A stretch of 64,000 nt of DNA, taken from positions 124,001 through 188,000 of the forward strand of contig DJLZ01000005.1 of assembly GCA_002436405.1 (NCBI GenBank), in the 5' to 3' direction. This DNA comes from Proteobacteria bacterium UBA6503 (GTDB lineage Bacteria > Pseudomonadota > Alphaproteobacteria > UBA1280 > UBA6503). Below the pieces are notes generated by a model that saw nothing but the letters and a program-made list of their open reading frames with translations, did not search any database and had not been told where the DNA came from. The translations under genes and the position numbers were made by a program. This document shows positions 16,864-25,212 of this stretch, one piece after another (the first letter of the stretch is position 1; each line of letters starts with the position of its first letter).

Positions 16864-17922
16864 ATGACACGACTAACCACCCGCTCGGCCACTGCTAAAA
16901 CACTTAGCTTCAGCAATATTGATGCAAAGGCCAACCAAGTTTTAAATGAAATGGCGTGGTTCTTTGGTGAGTCTGACGTGATGCAAAAACTGCGTCGTGA
17001 GGTTGTTGCCTGTTCACAAAAGCGTGCCCCAGTTGTTCTAAGCGGCGAAAATGGCGTTGGTAAAGCCATCCTTGCACGTCTTATTCACACACTAAGCAAC
17101 ACAGGCGGTCGTTTTATTACTTTTGATGCAGCAAGCGTTGCCCCTTCACAGTTGGAAGTTGAGCTAGCACACGCTATGCAAAACACTGCACGTGATGGCC
17201 AAGCGGGTACACTGCACCTGATTGGTATTGAATACCTACCTAAGGTACTGCAGCAGCGCCTTATGCAGCACTACCGCACAAGCTGCGCTGAGGCGAGCCC
17301 AATTGCGCCGCCAGCACGTTTGCTATGCTCAGCCCGCCAACCATTGAATGAGCTTGTTGAGCAAGGCCTGTTCCCTGAAAAACTATACCAAGACAGTGCG
17401 TCAATGTGCCTAGAAGTGCCAACACTTTCAGCCCACAGCGAAGACATTGCCATGATTGCTGAACACATTGTTAAGCAATACGCTGGTGACCGCCAAGTGC
17501 GTTTGTCAAAAGAGGCATTGGCTGTTCTAAAAGCCCACACATGGTCAAGCAACCTACGTGAGCTTGCAGGCGTTATCCGTAGTGCCGTGCTGACATCACC
17601 TCGTCATATCCTGGGTGCAGAAGATTTTGAACCACTATTGCAAAAATCAAGCGGCAACGCTGATACCAGCAGCATGTCACTGCCTGAAGCTGCTGAAACT
17701 TGCCTTGGCCGTTACTTTGATGGCCTACGTGGTATGGCCCCAGCGCCTGAGCTATTCTCTCGTGTGATGAGTGAAGTTGAAAAACCACTTATCGAAAATG
17801 TGCTTCGTTACGTACGTGGTAACCAACTGCGTGCCGCTGAAGTGCTAGGTATCAACCGTAACACCCTTCGTAAGAAGATTCGTGACCTTGGGATTGATGC
17901 CAAAAAGGTTGGTAAGTCATAA
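16864..17922 (+). CDS. Degenerate NtrC-like AAA+ protein with Fis-type DNA-binding domain
   Basis: 352 residues. It sits where ntrC is normally found, after dusB and before ntrY-ntrX. There is no receiver domain. The AAA+ region (about 34-240) has a Walker A-like GENGVGKAILA, where NtrC has GESGTGKE. The Walker B position reads TLHLIGIEYLP instead of TLFLDE, so the acidic pair is lost. No GAFTGA loop is seen. The C-terminal Fis helix-turn-helix (about 305-345, IENVLRYVRGNQLRAAEVLG then INRNTLRKKIRDLGI) is well kept and typical of NtrC. It probably still binds DNA but is unlikely to hydrolyse ATP or activate sigma-54. No ntrB is present. It starts after AAAGGAGCAAC. Confidence 0.85.
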   Translation: MTRLTTRSATAKTLSFSNIDAKANQVLNEMAWFFGESDVMQKLRREVVACSQKRAPVVLSGENGVGKAILARLIHTLSNTGGRFITFDAASVAPSQLEVELAHAMQNTARDGQAGTLHLIGIEYLPKVLQQRLMQHYRTSCAEASPIAPPARLLCSARQPLNELVEQGLFPEKLYQDSASMCLEVPTLSAHSEDIAMIAEHIVKQYAGDRQVRLSKEALAVLKAHTWSSNLRELAGVIRSAVLTSPRHILGAEDFEPLLQKSSGNADTSSMSLPEAAETCLGRYFDGLRGMAPAPELFSRVMSEVEKPLIENVLRYVRGNQLRAAEVLGINRNTLRKKIRDLGIDAKKVGKS

Positions 17923-17956
17923 ACCCTAAAACCTTATAAAGGGGTCGTGGGGTTAG

Positions 17957-19534
17957 ATGTCTCAATACATTCACAGAACATTAGCGTTTTTAAGCCGCAT
18001 GTCGACAGCAGTCGGCGTGCTGGCTATTTTGGCGGTGTTCTCAGTTGTAGGCACGCTTATCCCGCAAAGCCGCTCTCCGCAGTTTTATGACGCCACTTAC
18101 GGCCCTGATGGGGCTGATCTTATTCACCTCCTGGGGTTAGACAATGTGTACAGCGCCTGGTGGTTTTTGGCGATGGCGGCCTTCTTGGTGCTATCAGTTA
18201 GCGTATGCCTGACCCGTAACGGCCCACGCCTGTGGCGTAATATACGTGCCCCTAAAAAAGTGCCAAGCCTTGGCGTACTTCGCCAGTGGACGCTGACGCA
18301 TGCATCAAAACAAGACGGCGCAAAGGTTGTTAACTCTCTTCAAAAGCAAGGCTTCACCATTAAGCGTAGCTACCCTGATGGCAGTACTATGCTGATTAAA
18401 GGCACAGGCGGGCGCCTCGGGTACTTCTTTACCCACTTGGCGGTTATCTTTTTATGCTTAGCAGCGTTAATAACAGGGGTATGGGGATACCGTTTAACCC
18501 TGCACCTCACAGAAGGGCAAAGCCTTAACTATGCCGCACTGTGGAAAGACGGCCAGTTTAACGTATTTGACCTGCCGTTCACGCTGACCAATAACGATGT
18601 AGAAGTTGAACATTACTTTACAGGTAAGCCTAGCCAGTTTGTAACCAAGCTTACTGTGACCCATGAGGGTGAAACCACCGAGCATACAATTTCAGTGAAT
18701 AAGCCGCTTAACGTTGCAGGCCACCGTATTTACCAAGCGGATTACGGCGATGGTGGTAGCCCTGTAAGCTTTAAGCTTCGCAGTATGCAAACAGGTGAGC
18801 TTGGCACATATACCTATGAAGGCCGTACGGGTTATGACGAGAATGCTTTAACAGGGTATGACGGGGCAAAGATTATCCCCGAGGTATTGAACCCTTATAC
18901 CATTATTACAAACCCTGATAGTGACCGTGGCCAAGAAACTGAAAACCTAGGCGTATCGGTTGATATTCAGCTTCAAACGCCAACACAGTCAGCGTTGCGC
19001 CTTAAGGTGTTTAAAGATAGCCCGTGGCTTGTAGGTGTAAGTAGTGCTGCCGATGAAGAGCATAACATCCAGTTTATTGGGCTAAACATCGCAAAAGACG
19101 AAGGGTGGGGGCTTGCCGCACGTTTGCTAAGTATGTTGCCTAAACCTTACCCTCAAGACCCTGACACCCTGCAAAGCATGCTGATGGATAATATGAAGAA
19201 GATTGCCGTTGAAGAGTTGGCTGGCCTACCAGAAGAAGAACGCCTGCGCTTAGGGCTAGGGGCTGTTATGGCGGCATCGTTCGTGGCGCAGCTTAACTTA
19301 CCTGTATTACCTACAGTAGAAGACGCAATGTTTACACCTTACTCAGGGCTTATTATTTCAAAAGACCCTGGCATGTTGCTATTCGTATTAGGGGGCTTGT
19401 TTATTGTATTAGGTATTGGGCTGATGCTTTATTTCCCGTTTTGCAAAGTATGGGTTTTGCCAAAGGCACAAAAAGAGGGTACTTTTGTTGCGGTTCAAAC
19501 CTCAAAGCAACAAGCTTTACCTAAACTAAAGTGA
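17957..19534 (+). CDS. resB: ResB-like cytochrome c biogenesis protein
   Basis: 525 residues. The N-terminus STAVGVLAILAVFSVVGTLI then PQ, the second membrane segment near 70 and the third near 160-180 follow the ResB pattern, with a large periplasmic domain (about 185-470) and a last membrane segment near 470-495. ResB works with CcsA in System II maturation of c-type cytochromes, delivering haem and reduced apocytochrome outside the inner membrane. It starts at ATG 17957 behind AAGGGGTCGTGGGG. Finding it here, between an NtrC-like gene and the DUF4390-ntrY pair, is unexpected. Alphaproteobacteria mostly use System I (Ccm). Confidence 0.88.
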   Translation: MSQYIHRTLAFLSRMSTAVGVLAILAVFSVVGTLIPQSRSPQFYDATYGPDGADLIHLLGLDNVYSAWWFLAMAAFLVLSVSVCLTRNGPRLWRNIRAPKKVPSLGVLRQWTLTHASKQDGAKVVNSLQKQGFTIKRSYPDGSTMLIKGTGGRLGYFFTHLAVIFLCLAALITGVWGYRLTLHLTEGQSLNYAALWKDGQFNVFDLPFTLTNNDVEVEHYFTGKPSQFVTKLTVTHEGETTEHTISVNKPLNVAGHRIYQADYGDGGSPVSFKLRSMQTGELGTYTYEGRTGYDENALTGYDGAKIIPEVLNPYTIITNPDSDRGQETENLGVSVDIQLQTPTQSALRLKVFKDSPWLVGVSSAADEEHNIQFIGLNIAKDEGWGLAARLLSMLPKPYPQDPDTLQSMLMDNMKKIAVEELAGLPEEERLRLGLGAVMAASFVAQLNLPVLPTVEDAMFTPYSGLIISKDPGMLLFVLGGLFIVLGIGLMLYFPFCKVWVLPKAQKEGTFVAVQTSKQQALPKLK

Positions 19535-19562
19535 TAATTCATAAAGAGATTCAAAAACCATA

Positions 19563-20123
19563 ATGCGCCAGATGCTTACCAAGATGATGATCTGCCTTGC
19601 TCTTGTTCTAGGGGTGATTATGGTTGTGCCGCCCGTTTCAGCGGCTTTAAAAGCGCCTTTAATGGTACCAGTGGCCAAATACTACTTGCTTTCGTATGAG
19701 GTTGAAGACGCGAATGATAAACTTTGGACGGCCATTCAAGACGGTGTACGTGCAGGCCGCCAAGTGATGGTTGCCCATACCATTAAAATTAAGCCAGCAG
19801 GGTGGTTGCATCGTTCAATCGAAACCAAAACCGTGCGTAAGTTCATGATTTATAACCTGTTTGAAAATGCCTATAGCTACGGCGCTAACGAACAAGTTGC
19901 CCGCCGCACTACACGCCCTGAGCTTGTGAAGGCCTATGCCTTTGGCCTTGAAGACCAACCGTTTGTGGCGCGCCATAAGCTGGTACCAGGCAAAACTTAC
20001 ACAATTTCAGTGACGATTGAAGTCACTGAAAAATCAGAAGAAGAAAGCTGGCTACGTTACTTGCCGCTGCAAAACCTATTTAAACAAAGGCTAACAAGGT
20101 CGTTCACGTATGTCGCACAGTAA
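19563..20123 (+). CDS. DUF4390-like exported protein
   Basis: 186 residues. Residues 1-28 form a signal peptide ending PPVSA. The mature part matches the pattern I recall for DUF4390: YLLSYEVED, AIQDGVRAGRQVMVAHTIKI near residue 60, GWLHRSIETKTVRKFMIYN with the conserved aromatic positions, and GKTYTISVTIEV near residue 148. In betaproteobacteria a DUF4390 gene precedes an NtrY-like sensor kinase. Here too it overlaps the ntrY start by 14 bases, so the products likely act together, perhaps with the DUF4390 protein as a periplasmic partner of the sensor. That role is an inference. Confidence 0.72.
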   Translation: MRQMLTKMMICLALVLGVIMVVPPVSAALKAPLMVPVAKYYLLSYEVEDANDKLWTAIQDGVRAGRQVMVAHTIKIKPAGWLHRSIETKTVRKFMIYNLFENAYSYGANEQVARRTTRPELVKAYAFGLEDQPFVARHKLVPGKTYTISVTIEVTEKSEEESWLRYLPLQNLFKQRLTRSFTYVAQ

Positions 20124-22296
20124 AGCCGAGCACACAAACAGCACCATGCTTTTGCCCCGTCTGCACATCGGGTGGCGGCAACTTGCGGTGGGTCTTGCTG
20201 GTTTGGCGGCCCTTGCTTTGCTTATTGGTGGGGTATATGGCCTTGCCCAAAGCCCGAATGACCGCGGCGTTGTTTACCTAGCCCTGATTAACTTTAACCT
20301 TATTCTGATTGCCCTTATGGTGCTTTTTGTAGGGCGTAAAATCTTCGGTATGTTAATCGAACGCCGTAAAGGCCTTGCGGGCGCTGGTTTGCATGTGCGC
20401 TTGTTGGGGATGTTCTCGTTCTTGGCGGCTATGCCGGTGATTGTGGTTGCGGGTTTCTCAATCTTCTTTCTGAACCTTGGTATTGAAGCTTGGTTTTCAG
20501 CCAAGGTAACTAAGGCGCTTAATGGCTCGCTTGAGGTGGCGCAGGCGTACTTCCAAGAGCACGGCAACCGCTTGCTGACCGATGCTGAAAGCATTGCCCG
20601 TGACCCTACAATTAGCGACCCGACCTTCCTGATTGATCCGCAAATCCTTGAAGAAGCCATTAACCAAGAGCGTCAAGCCCGTAACTTGGCCGAAGTTGGT
20701 ATTTACACGGCTGACGGTACCCTGATTGCTCATGCTGGTGAACTTGCCCCTATGACCAACCAAGAAGTGCAAGAGGTTATCCGTAACCCTGAATTTAGCT
20801 CGAGACTATTTGCCGACTATAACGACGGCCGTATTGTGGCCATTGCTCCGATTAACAACGAAGTCTTTTTAGTGCTGACCCGTTGGGTGGCGCAGCCAGT
20901 GCTTAACCACATGGACAGCACCCGTGATGCCTACCAAGAGTATTACGAGCTACGCTCAGAGCGTGGGCGCGCTAAGCTTGCATTCTCGTTATTGTTCTCA
21001 GTGACGACGGTTCTTATTTTGTCAGTCGCGATTTGGTTGGGGCTTTCAATGGCGTCACGTATTGTGCGCCCTGTGCGTAGTTTGGTAACGGCCAGTAACC
21101 AAGTACGAGAAGGGGACCTTAACGTACAGGTTGAGGTAATGGACAACGATGAGATTGGTACCCTTGCGGTTGCCTTTAACCAGATGACCGCCAGCATGGC
21201 CGAAAACCAACGCCTGCTTGAAAGTAAAAACCGCGAGCTTGATGAACGCCGCCAAGCCATGGTTGCCGTTTTGACGGGTGTTTCGGCCGGTGTACTAAGT
21301 GTTGATAACAAAGGTATTGTGTGGCTTGCCAACCGTACCGCACGCCGTACCTTTGATGTGCGTGAAGGCACAAACTTTATCGAAAACCACCCTGAGTTTA
21401 CAAACCTACTCGAAACCTTCTTTAGTATTGATGACCGCATGATTTCACAGCAAGTACGTGTGGAAGTTGAAGGCGAAAACCGCATTTTGTTGGTGCGTAT
21501 GGTGGCGCAGGAATACCGCGGCGATAAAAAGAAAACCGCCATTATTACCTTTGATGATATTTCAGACCTTCTTTCAGCACAGCGTGTGGCCGCATGGGCC
21601 GATGTTGCCCGCCGCTTGGCGCACGAGATTAAAAACCCACTTACGCCAATTCAGCTTTCGGCTGAGCGTATCCGCCGTAAGTACGGTAAGCAAATCACCG
21701 AAGACGAAGATATTTTTGCACATCTGACGTCAACCATTGTGACGCAGGTTGAAGAGATGCGCCAAATGCTGAATGAATTCTCAGACTTTGCGCGCATGCC
21801 TGCTGCTGAGTTTGTGCCTCTCGATGTTAAAACACTGGTGCGAGACATTGTTCAAATGGAGCAAGAAGTACGTACCAAGATTAAGTTTGACCTAAAATTG
21901 TGCAGTCAGCCTGCCATCATTATGGCTGATGGATCTCACCTACGCCGCTTGTTCATTAACCTTTTAGAGAATGCGGTAAACGCAATTGAAGAAAGTGAGC
22001 AAAAAAATGAGCAAGGGCACATTAAAGTTGTTGTGAAAGAACCACAAAGTGGTAAAATTGCCATAGTGGTAGAGGATAACGGTAAGGGATTCTCGAAAGA
22101 TATGGATTTAGAGAAGTTGTTCGATCCATACGTCACAACCCGTAAAAAGGGCACTGGCCTTGGCCTTGCGATTGTTCGCAAAGTTGTAGATGAACACGAA
22201 GGGTACGTGAAACTACAACGCGGCAAGAAGGGCGGCGCTCGAATAGAATTAACATTCCCATTGTCAGCAGAAGAAGAGGAGAATCCATCGTCATGA
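20110..22296 (+). CDS. ntrY: Sensor histidine kinase NtrY
   Basis: 728 residues. There are N-terminal membrane segments near 18-37, 54-75 and 95-123, a periplasmic part to about 285, another membrane segment near 288-315, HAMP (about 316-370), a PAS-like domain (about 385-490), HisKA with RLAHEIKNPLTPIQLSAERI near residue 503 and the catalytic ATPase domain (NLLENAVNAIEE, VEDNGKGF, KKGTGLGLAIV). It phosphorylates NtrX, and in alphaproteobacteria the pair responds to nitrogen or redox state. The stop overlaps the ntrX start by four bases. The N-terminal topology with a redox/nitrogen role is established for the family, but the signal here is unknown. Confidence 0.95.
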   Translation: MSHSKAEHTNSTMLLPRLHIGWRQLAVGLAGLAALALLIGGVYGLAQSPNDRGVVYLALINFNLILIALMVLFVGRKIFGMLIERRKGLAGAGLHVRLLGMFSFLAAMPVIVVAGFSIFFLNLGIEAWFSAKVTKALNGSLEVAQAYFQEHGNRLLTDAESIARDPTISDPTFLIDPQILEEAINQERQARNLAEVGIYTADGTLIAHAGELAPMTNQEVQEVIRNPEFSSRLFADYNDGRIVAIAPINNEVFLVLTRWVAQPVLNHMDSTRDAYQEYYELRSERGRAKLAFSLLFSVTTVLILSVAIWLGLSMASRIVRPVRSLVTASNQVREGDLNVQVEVMDNDEIGTLAVAFNQMTASMAENQRLLESKNRELDERRQAMVAVLTGVSAGVLSVDNKGIVWLANRTARRTFDVREGTNFIENHPEFTNLLETFFSIDDRMISQQVRVEVEGENRILLVRMVAQEYRGDKKKTAIITFDDISDLLSAQRVAAWADVARRLAHEIKNPLTPIQLSAERIRRKYGKQITEDEDIFAHLTSTIVTQVEEMRQMLNEFSDFARMPAAEFVPLDVKTLVRDIVQMEQEVRTKIKFDLKLCSQPAIIMADGSHLRRLFINLLENAVNAIEESEQKNEQGHIKVVVKEPQSGKIAIVVEDNGKGFSKDMDLEKLFDPYVTTRKKGTGLGLAIVRKVVDEHEGYVKLQRGKKGGARIELTFPLSAEEEENPSS

Positions 22297-23609
22297 CACA
22301 CAAAGTACTCATCGTAGACGACGAAAGCGCAATCAGAGAATCGCTATCAGGCGTGTTGGAAGACGAAGGTTACAAAACGTTTGTTGCCGAAAACGGTCAA
22401 CAAGGCCTTGATATTGCCAGCGCTGAAAAGCCTGACCTAGTTCTGCTTGATATCTGGATGGAAGGCATGGACGGCCTAGAGGTGCTATCACGCCTAAAAC
22501 GCCGTAACCCTGAGCTACCAGTTGTTATGATTTCTGGCCACGGTACAATTGAAACTGCCGTTCAAGCCACACAAAAAGGCGCGTACGACTTCATCGAGAA
22601 GCCACCACAAGTTGACCGCCTTCTGCTTACAATTTCTCGCGCGATTCGTGAATACGAACTACGCCGTGAAAACTTTAAACTGCGTGCCCGCACTGGCGAA
22701 AGCAACGACCTACTAGGCAGCAGCAGCGAAATTGCAGCTGTACGCCACGTTGTTAAGCAAGTTGCTGCAAGCGAAAGCCGTGTACTGCTAAACGGTGAAA
22801 GCGGCACAGGCAAAGAAGTTGTAGCCCGTTTGGTGCACCAGTCATCAACACGTGCTGACAAACCATTTGTTATCCTAAGCCCAGGTGCAGTATCAGAAAA
22901 CACAATGCAAACAGCCCTACTTAGCGTGCTTGAGCAAGCTAACGGCGGTACATTGTTCCTTGATGAAGTGGCTGACCTTACTCAAGGCATGCAAGCCCAG
23001 CTACTGCGCTTCTTGCACGACGGTATGATCGAAGACCCTGCATCAGGCCTACCACGCCCTGCAAACGTGCGTGTAATCTCAGCCACCAGCACTGACCTTA
23101 AGCGTCGTGTTGACGAAGGCAAGTTCCGTGCTGAGCTTTACTACCGCCTAAACGTAGTGCCAGTAACTGTACCAGCCCTACGTGACCGCGCGCAGGATAT
23201 CCCAACTTTGGCTAACCACTTTGTTAAAGTGCTTTCACCTGATGAAGAAGCGGCCCCAACAATTACCTCAGCTGCGATGGCGGTTCTTACCAGCTACGAC
23301 TGGCCAGGTAACGTGCGTCAGCTACGTAACATGGTTGAATGGTTGATTATCATGTACCCAGGTAAAGGTATCCAGCCAGACATGTTACCAGGTGAAGTAC
23401 GCCACTCAGAGCCTGAGCACACAACACTAATGGAAGAGGCTGTATCTCTACCACTACGTGATGCACGTGAAATGTTTGAGCGTAACTACCTATGCAACCA
23501 ACTAAGCCGCTTTGGTGGGAACATCTCTCGCACAGCTGACTTTGTTGGCATGGAGCGTTCAGCTCTACACCGTAAGCTAAAAAGCCTAGGCGTAGACGGT
23601 CGCCAGTAA
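22293..23609 (+). CDS. ntrX: Response regulator NtrX
   Basis: 438 residues: receiver (about 1-120, phosphoacceptor in LVLLDIWM at about residue 53), AAA+ domain (about 142-370) and a Fis-type helix-turn-helix at the end (FGGNISRTADFVGMERSALH then RKLKSLGV). Walker A (GESGTGKE) and Walker B (GGTLFLDE) are intact. Between them the sequence reads SPGAVSENTMQTALLSVLEQ, and the sigma-54-contacting GAFTGA is absent. NtrX likely acts as a sigma-70-type regulator or repressor. A terminator follows after about 110 bases. Confidence 0.95.
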   Translation: MTHKVLIVDDESAIRESLSGVLEDEGYKTFVAENGQQGLDIASAEKPDLVLLDIWMEGMDGLEVLSRLKRRNPELPVVMISGHGTIETAVQATQKGAYDFIEKPPQVDRLLLTISRAIREYELRRENFKLRARTGESNDLLGSSSEIAAVRHVVKQVAASESRVLLNGESGTGKEVVARLVHQSSTRADKPFVILSPGAVSENTMQTALLSVLEQANGGTLFLDEVADLTQGMQAQLLRFLHDGMIEDPASGLPRPANVRVISATSTDLKRRVDEGKFRAELYYRLNVVPVTVPALRDRAQDIPTLANHFVKVLSPDEEAAPTITSAAMAVLTSYDWPGNVRQLRNMVEWLIIMYPGKGIQPDMLPGEVRHSEPEHTTLMEEAVSLPLRDAREMFERNYLCNQLSRFGGNISRTADFVGMERSALHRKLKSLGVDGRQ

Positions 23610-23721
23610 TTCCATACTTTTGGGGCATCTTTTCCATTGTCTTGAAGCCGCGTATTTATTGATACTGCGGCTTCTACAACAAAGAAAAACCTGCGCCCAA
23701 ATATGAAATTATAGAATTTAG

Positions 23722-23752
23722 AAAAAGCCCTGCACATGCAGGGCTTTTTTTG
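23722..23752 (+). terminator. Rho-independent terminator after ntrX
   Basis: Arms AAAAAGCCCTGCA / TGCAGGGCTTTTT with a short CA centre, followed by more T. Confidence 0.88.
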
Positions 23753-23773
23753 TTATATAGGTCTGCCTGCCGT

Positions 23774-23835
23774 GTTTACCTGCCTGTTTATGGGTAAACT
23801 GTTTGTAGGCGCTTAGTTTTAGGCATATAATGCCT
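23774..23835 (+). promoter_or_regulatory. trkA promoter with two inverted repeats
   Basis: TTGTAG at 23803 and a perfect TATAAT at 23826, spacer 17, make a strong sigma-70-type promoter 33 bases before the trkA start. The -10 box is the centre of an exact dyad AGGCAT-ATA-ATGCCT (23821-23835). A second dyad, GTTTACC / GGTAAAC (23774-23780 and 23793-23799), ends just before the -35 box. Their placement suggests operators, but no regulator is known. Confidence 0.6.
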
Positions 23836-23868
23836 ATTCATTAATAAGAATTATAAAGGTTACTCCTG

Positions 23869-25212
23869 ATGCGCATTATTATCGTTGGCGCCGGTGAAGT
23901 AGGCACAAACCTCGCAAAAATCCTACTCGAAGAAGAACAAGACGTTGTTATTATCGATAACGACCCTCAAAAAATTGCCGCTCTGTCTGAGCTTATGGAC
24001 GTGCAAGCCCTCGTAGGCCACGGTTCTCACCCTGATATCCTCGAAGCCGCAGGGGCCAATAAGGCCGATATGATTATCGCCGTGACAGCGTCTGACGAGG
24101 TAAACATGGTGGCCTGTCAAATGGCATACTCGCTTTACAACATCCAAACTAAGATTGCCCGTGTGCGTGACGATGCGTACCGCCGCGTAACCGCACACCG
24201 CCTTTACAACCGTGACCATATGCCGGTTGACGTTATCATTAGCCCAGGCCTAGAAATTGCGAACGTGATTAGCCGTACACTTGCTGTACCGGGTGCTTTT
24301 GAAGTTGAAGACTACATTGGTGGTAACCTACAAATGGTGGGGTGCCGTGTGCAGCCTGGCGCCCAAGCTTGCGGCGACACCATTGCTGAAATTGAAAAAC
24401 AATACCAAGCGCTGCGTATTCTAGCGATTTTCCGCCGTGATCGTTTGCTGATTCCGAATGAAGATGACCATCTTGAAAAAGAAGATGAAGTGTACTTCAT
24501 GGCCCTACGTGAAAATACACCTGAAGTGATGCAACTTCTAGGCTACGAAGCCCGCCCGAACAAAAACGTATTTGTTATTGGTGGCGGCCACATTGGCTAC
24601 AACGTTTGCCGTAACCTTGAAAGCATGGGTTACCGCCCTAAAGTGCTTGAAGGGCACCGTGCCCGTGCCGAATGGCTTGCCAACGAACTTGACGACACAA
24701 CCGTGCTACACGGTGATGCCCTTGACCAAGTGCTACTTGAGCAAGAGCAAGTAGGCCAAATGGGTGCCGTTGTGTGCATTACCTCAGATGATGCCACCAA
24801 CATGCTGGCCTCAATCATGGTGCGTGACATGGGCTCAGAGAACATCATGTCGCTGGTGAACAAATCATCATTCGTGCCGCTGGTGTCATCACTCGGCCTA
24901 GAGCGTGTGATTTCACCGGGTGATATTACCTCTTCACGTATTCTAAAACACCTACGTATGGGGCAGGTACACTCAGTACACTCACTTAAAGAAGGCTACG
25001 CCGAGGTTATTGAAGCGCGCTTGTCGCCTGAGTCTCCGCTTGCGGGCCTACACGTGCACGACTTGTCATTGCCGAATGGCGTGCGCTTGGGTGGTGTTAT
25101 TGCGGGCCATACAGTGGCAAACCTTTCAGAGAACACAATTCTTCATGCGGGCGATAACGTTATTCTTATCGCACATGAAGATTCTATCCACTTGGCTGAA
25201 GGGCTTCTTTAA
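23869..25212 (+). CDS. trkA: Trk potassium uptake regulatory subunit TrkA
   Basis: 447 residues in the classic duplicated form: RCK/TrkA-N at about 1-130 (IIVGAGEVGTNLAKIL at the start), TrkA-C (about 145-225), a second TrkA-N (about 230-350, FVIGGGHIGYNVCRNLES) and a second TrkA-C to the end. It binds NAD(H)/nucleotides on the inner face and gates TrkH. The stop and the first trkH start share one base (TAATG), so translation is coupled. The position after ntrX is the usual alphaproteobacterial one. Confidence 0.96.
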   Translation: MRIIIVGAGEVGTNLAKILLEEEQDVVIIDNDPQKIAALSELMDVQALVGHGSHPDILEAAGANKADMIIAVTASDEVNMVACQMAYSLYNIQTKIARVRDDAYRRVTAHRLYNRDHMPVDVIISPGLEIANVISRTLAVPGAFEVEDYIGGNLQMVGCRVQPGAQACGDTIAEIEKQYQALRILAIFRRDRLLIPNEDDHLEKEDEVYFMALRENTPEVMQLLGYEARPNKNVFVIGGGHIGYNVCRNLESMGYRPKVLEGHRARAEWLANELDDTTVLHGDALDQVLLEQEQVGQMGAVVCITSDDATNMLASIMVRDMGSENIMSLVNKSSFVPLVSSLGLERVISPGDITSSRILKHLRMGQVHSVHSLKEGYAEVIEARLSPESPLAGLHVHDLSLPNGVRLGGVIAGHTVANLSENTILHAGDNVILIAHEDSIHLAEGLL

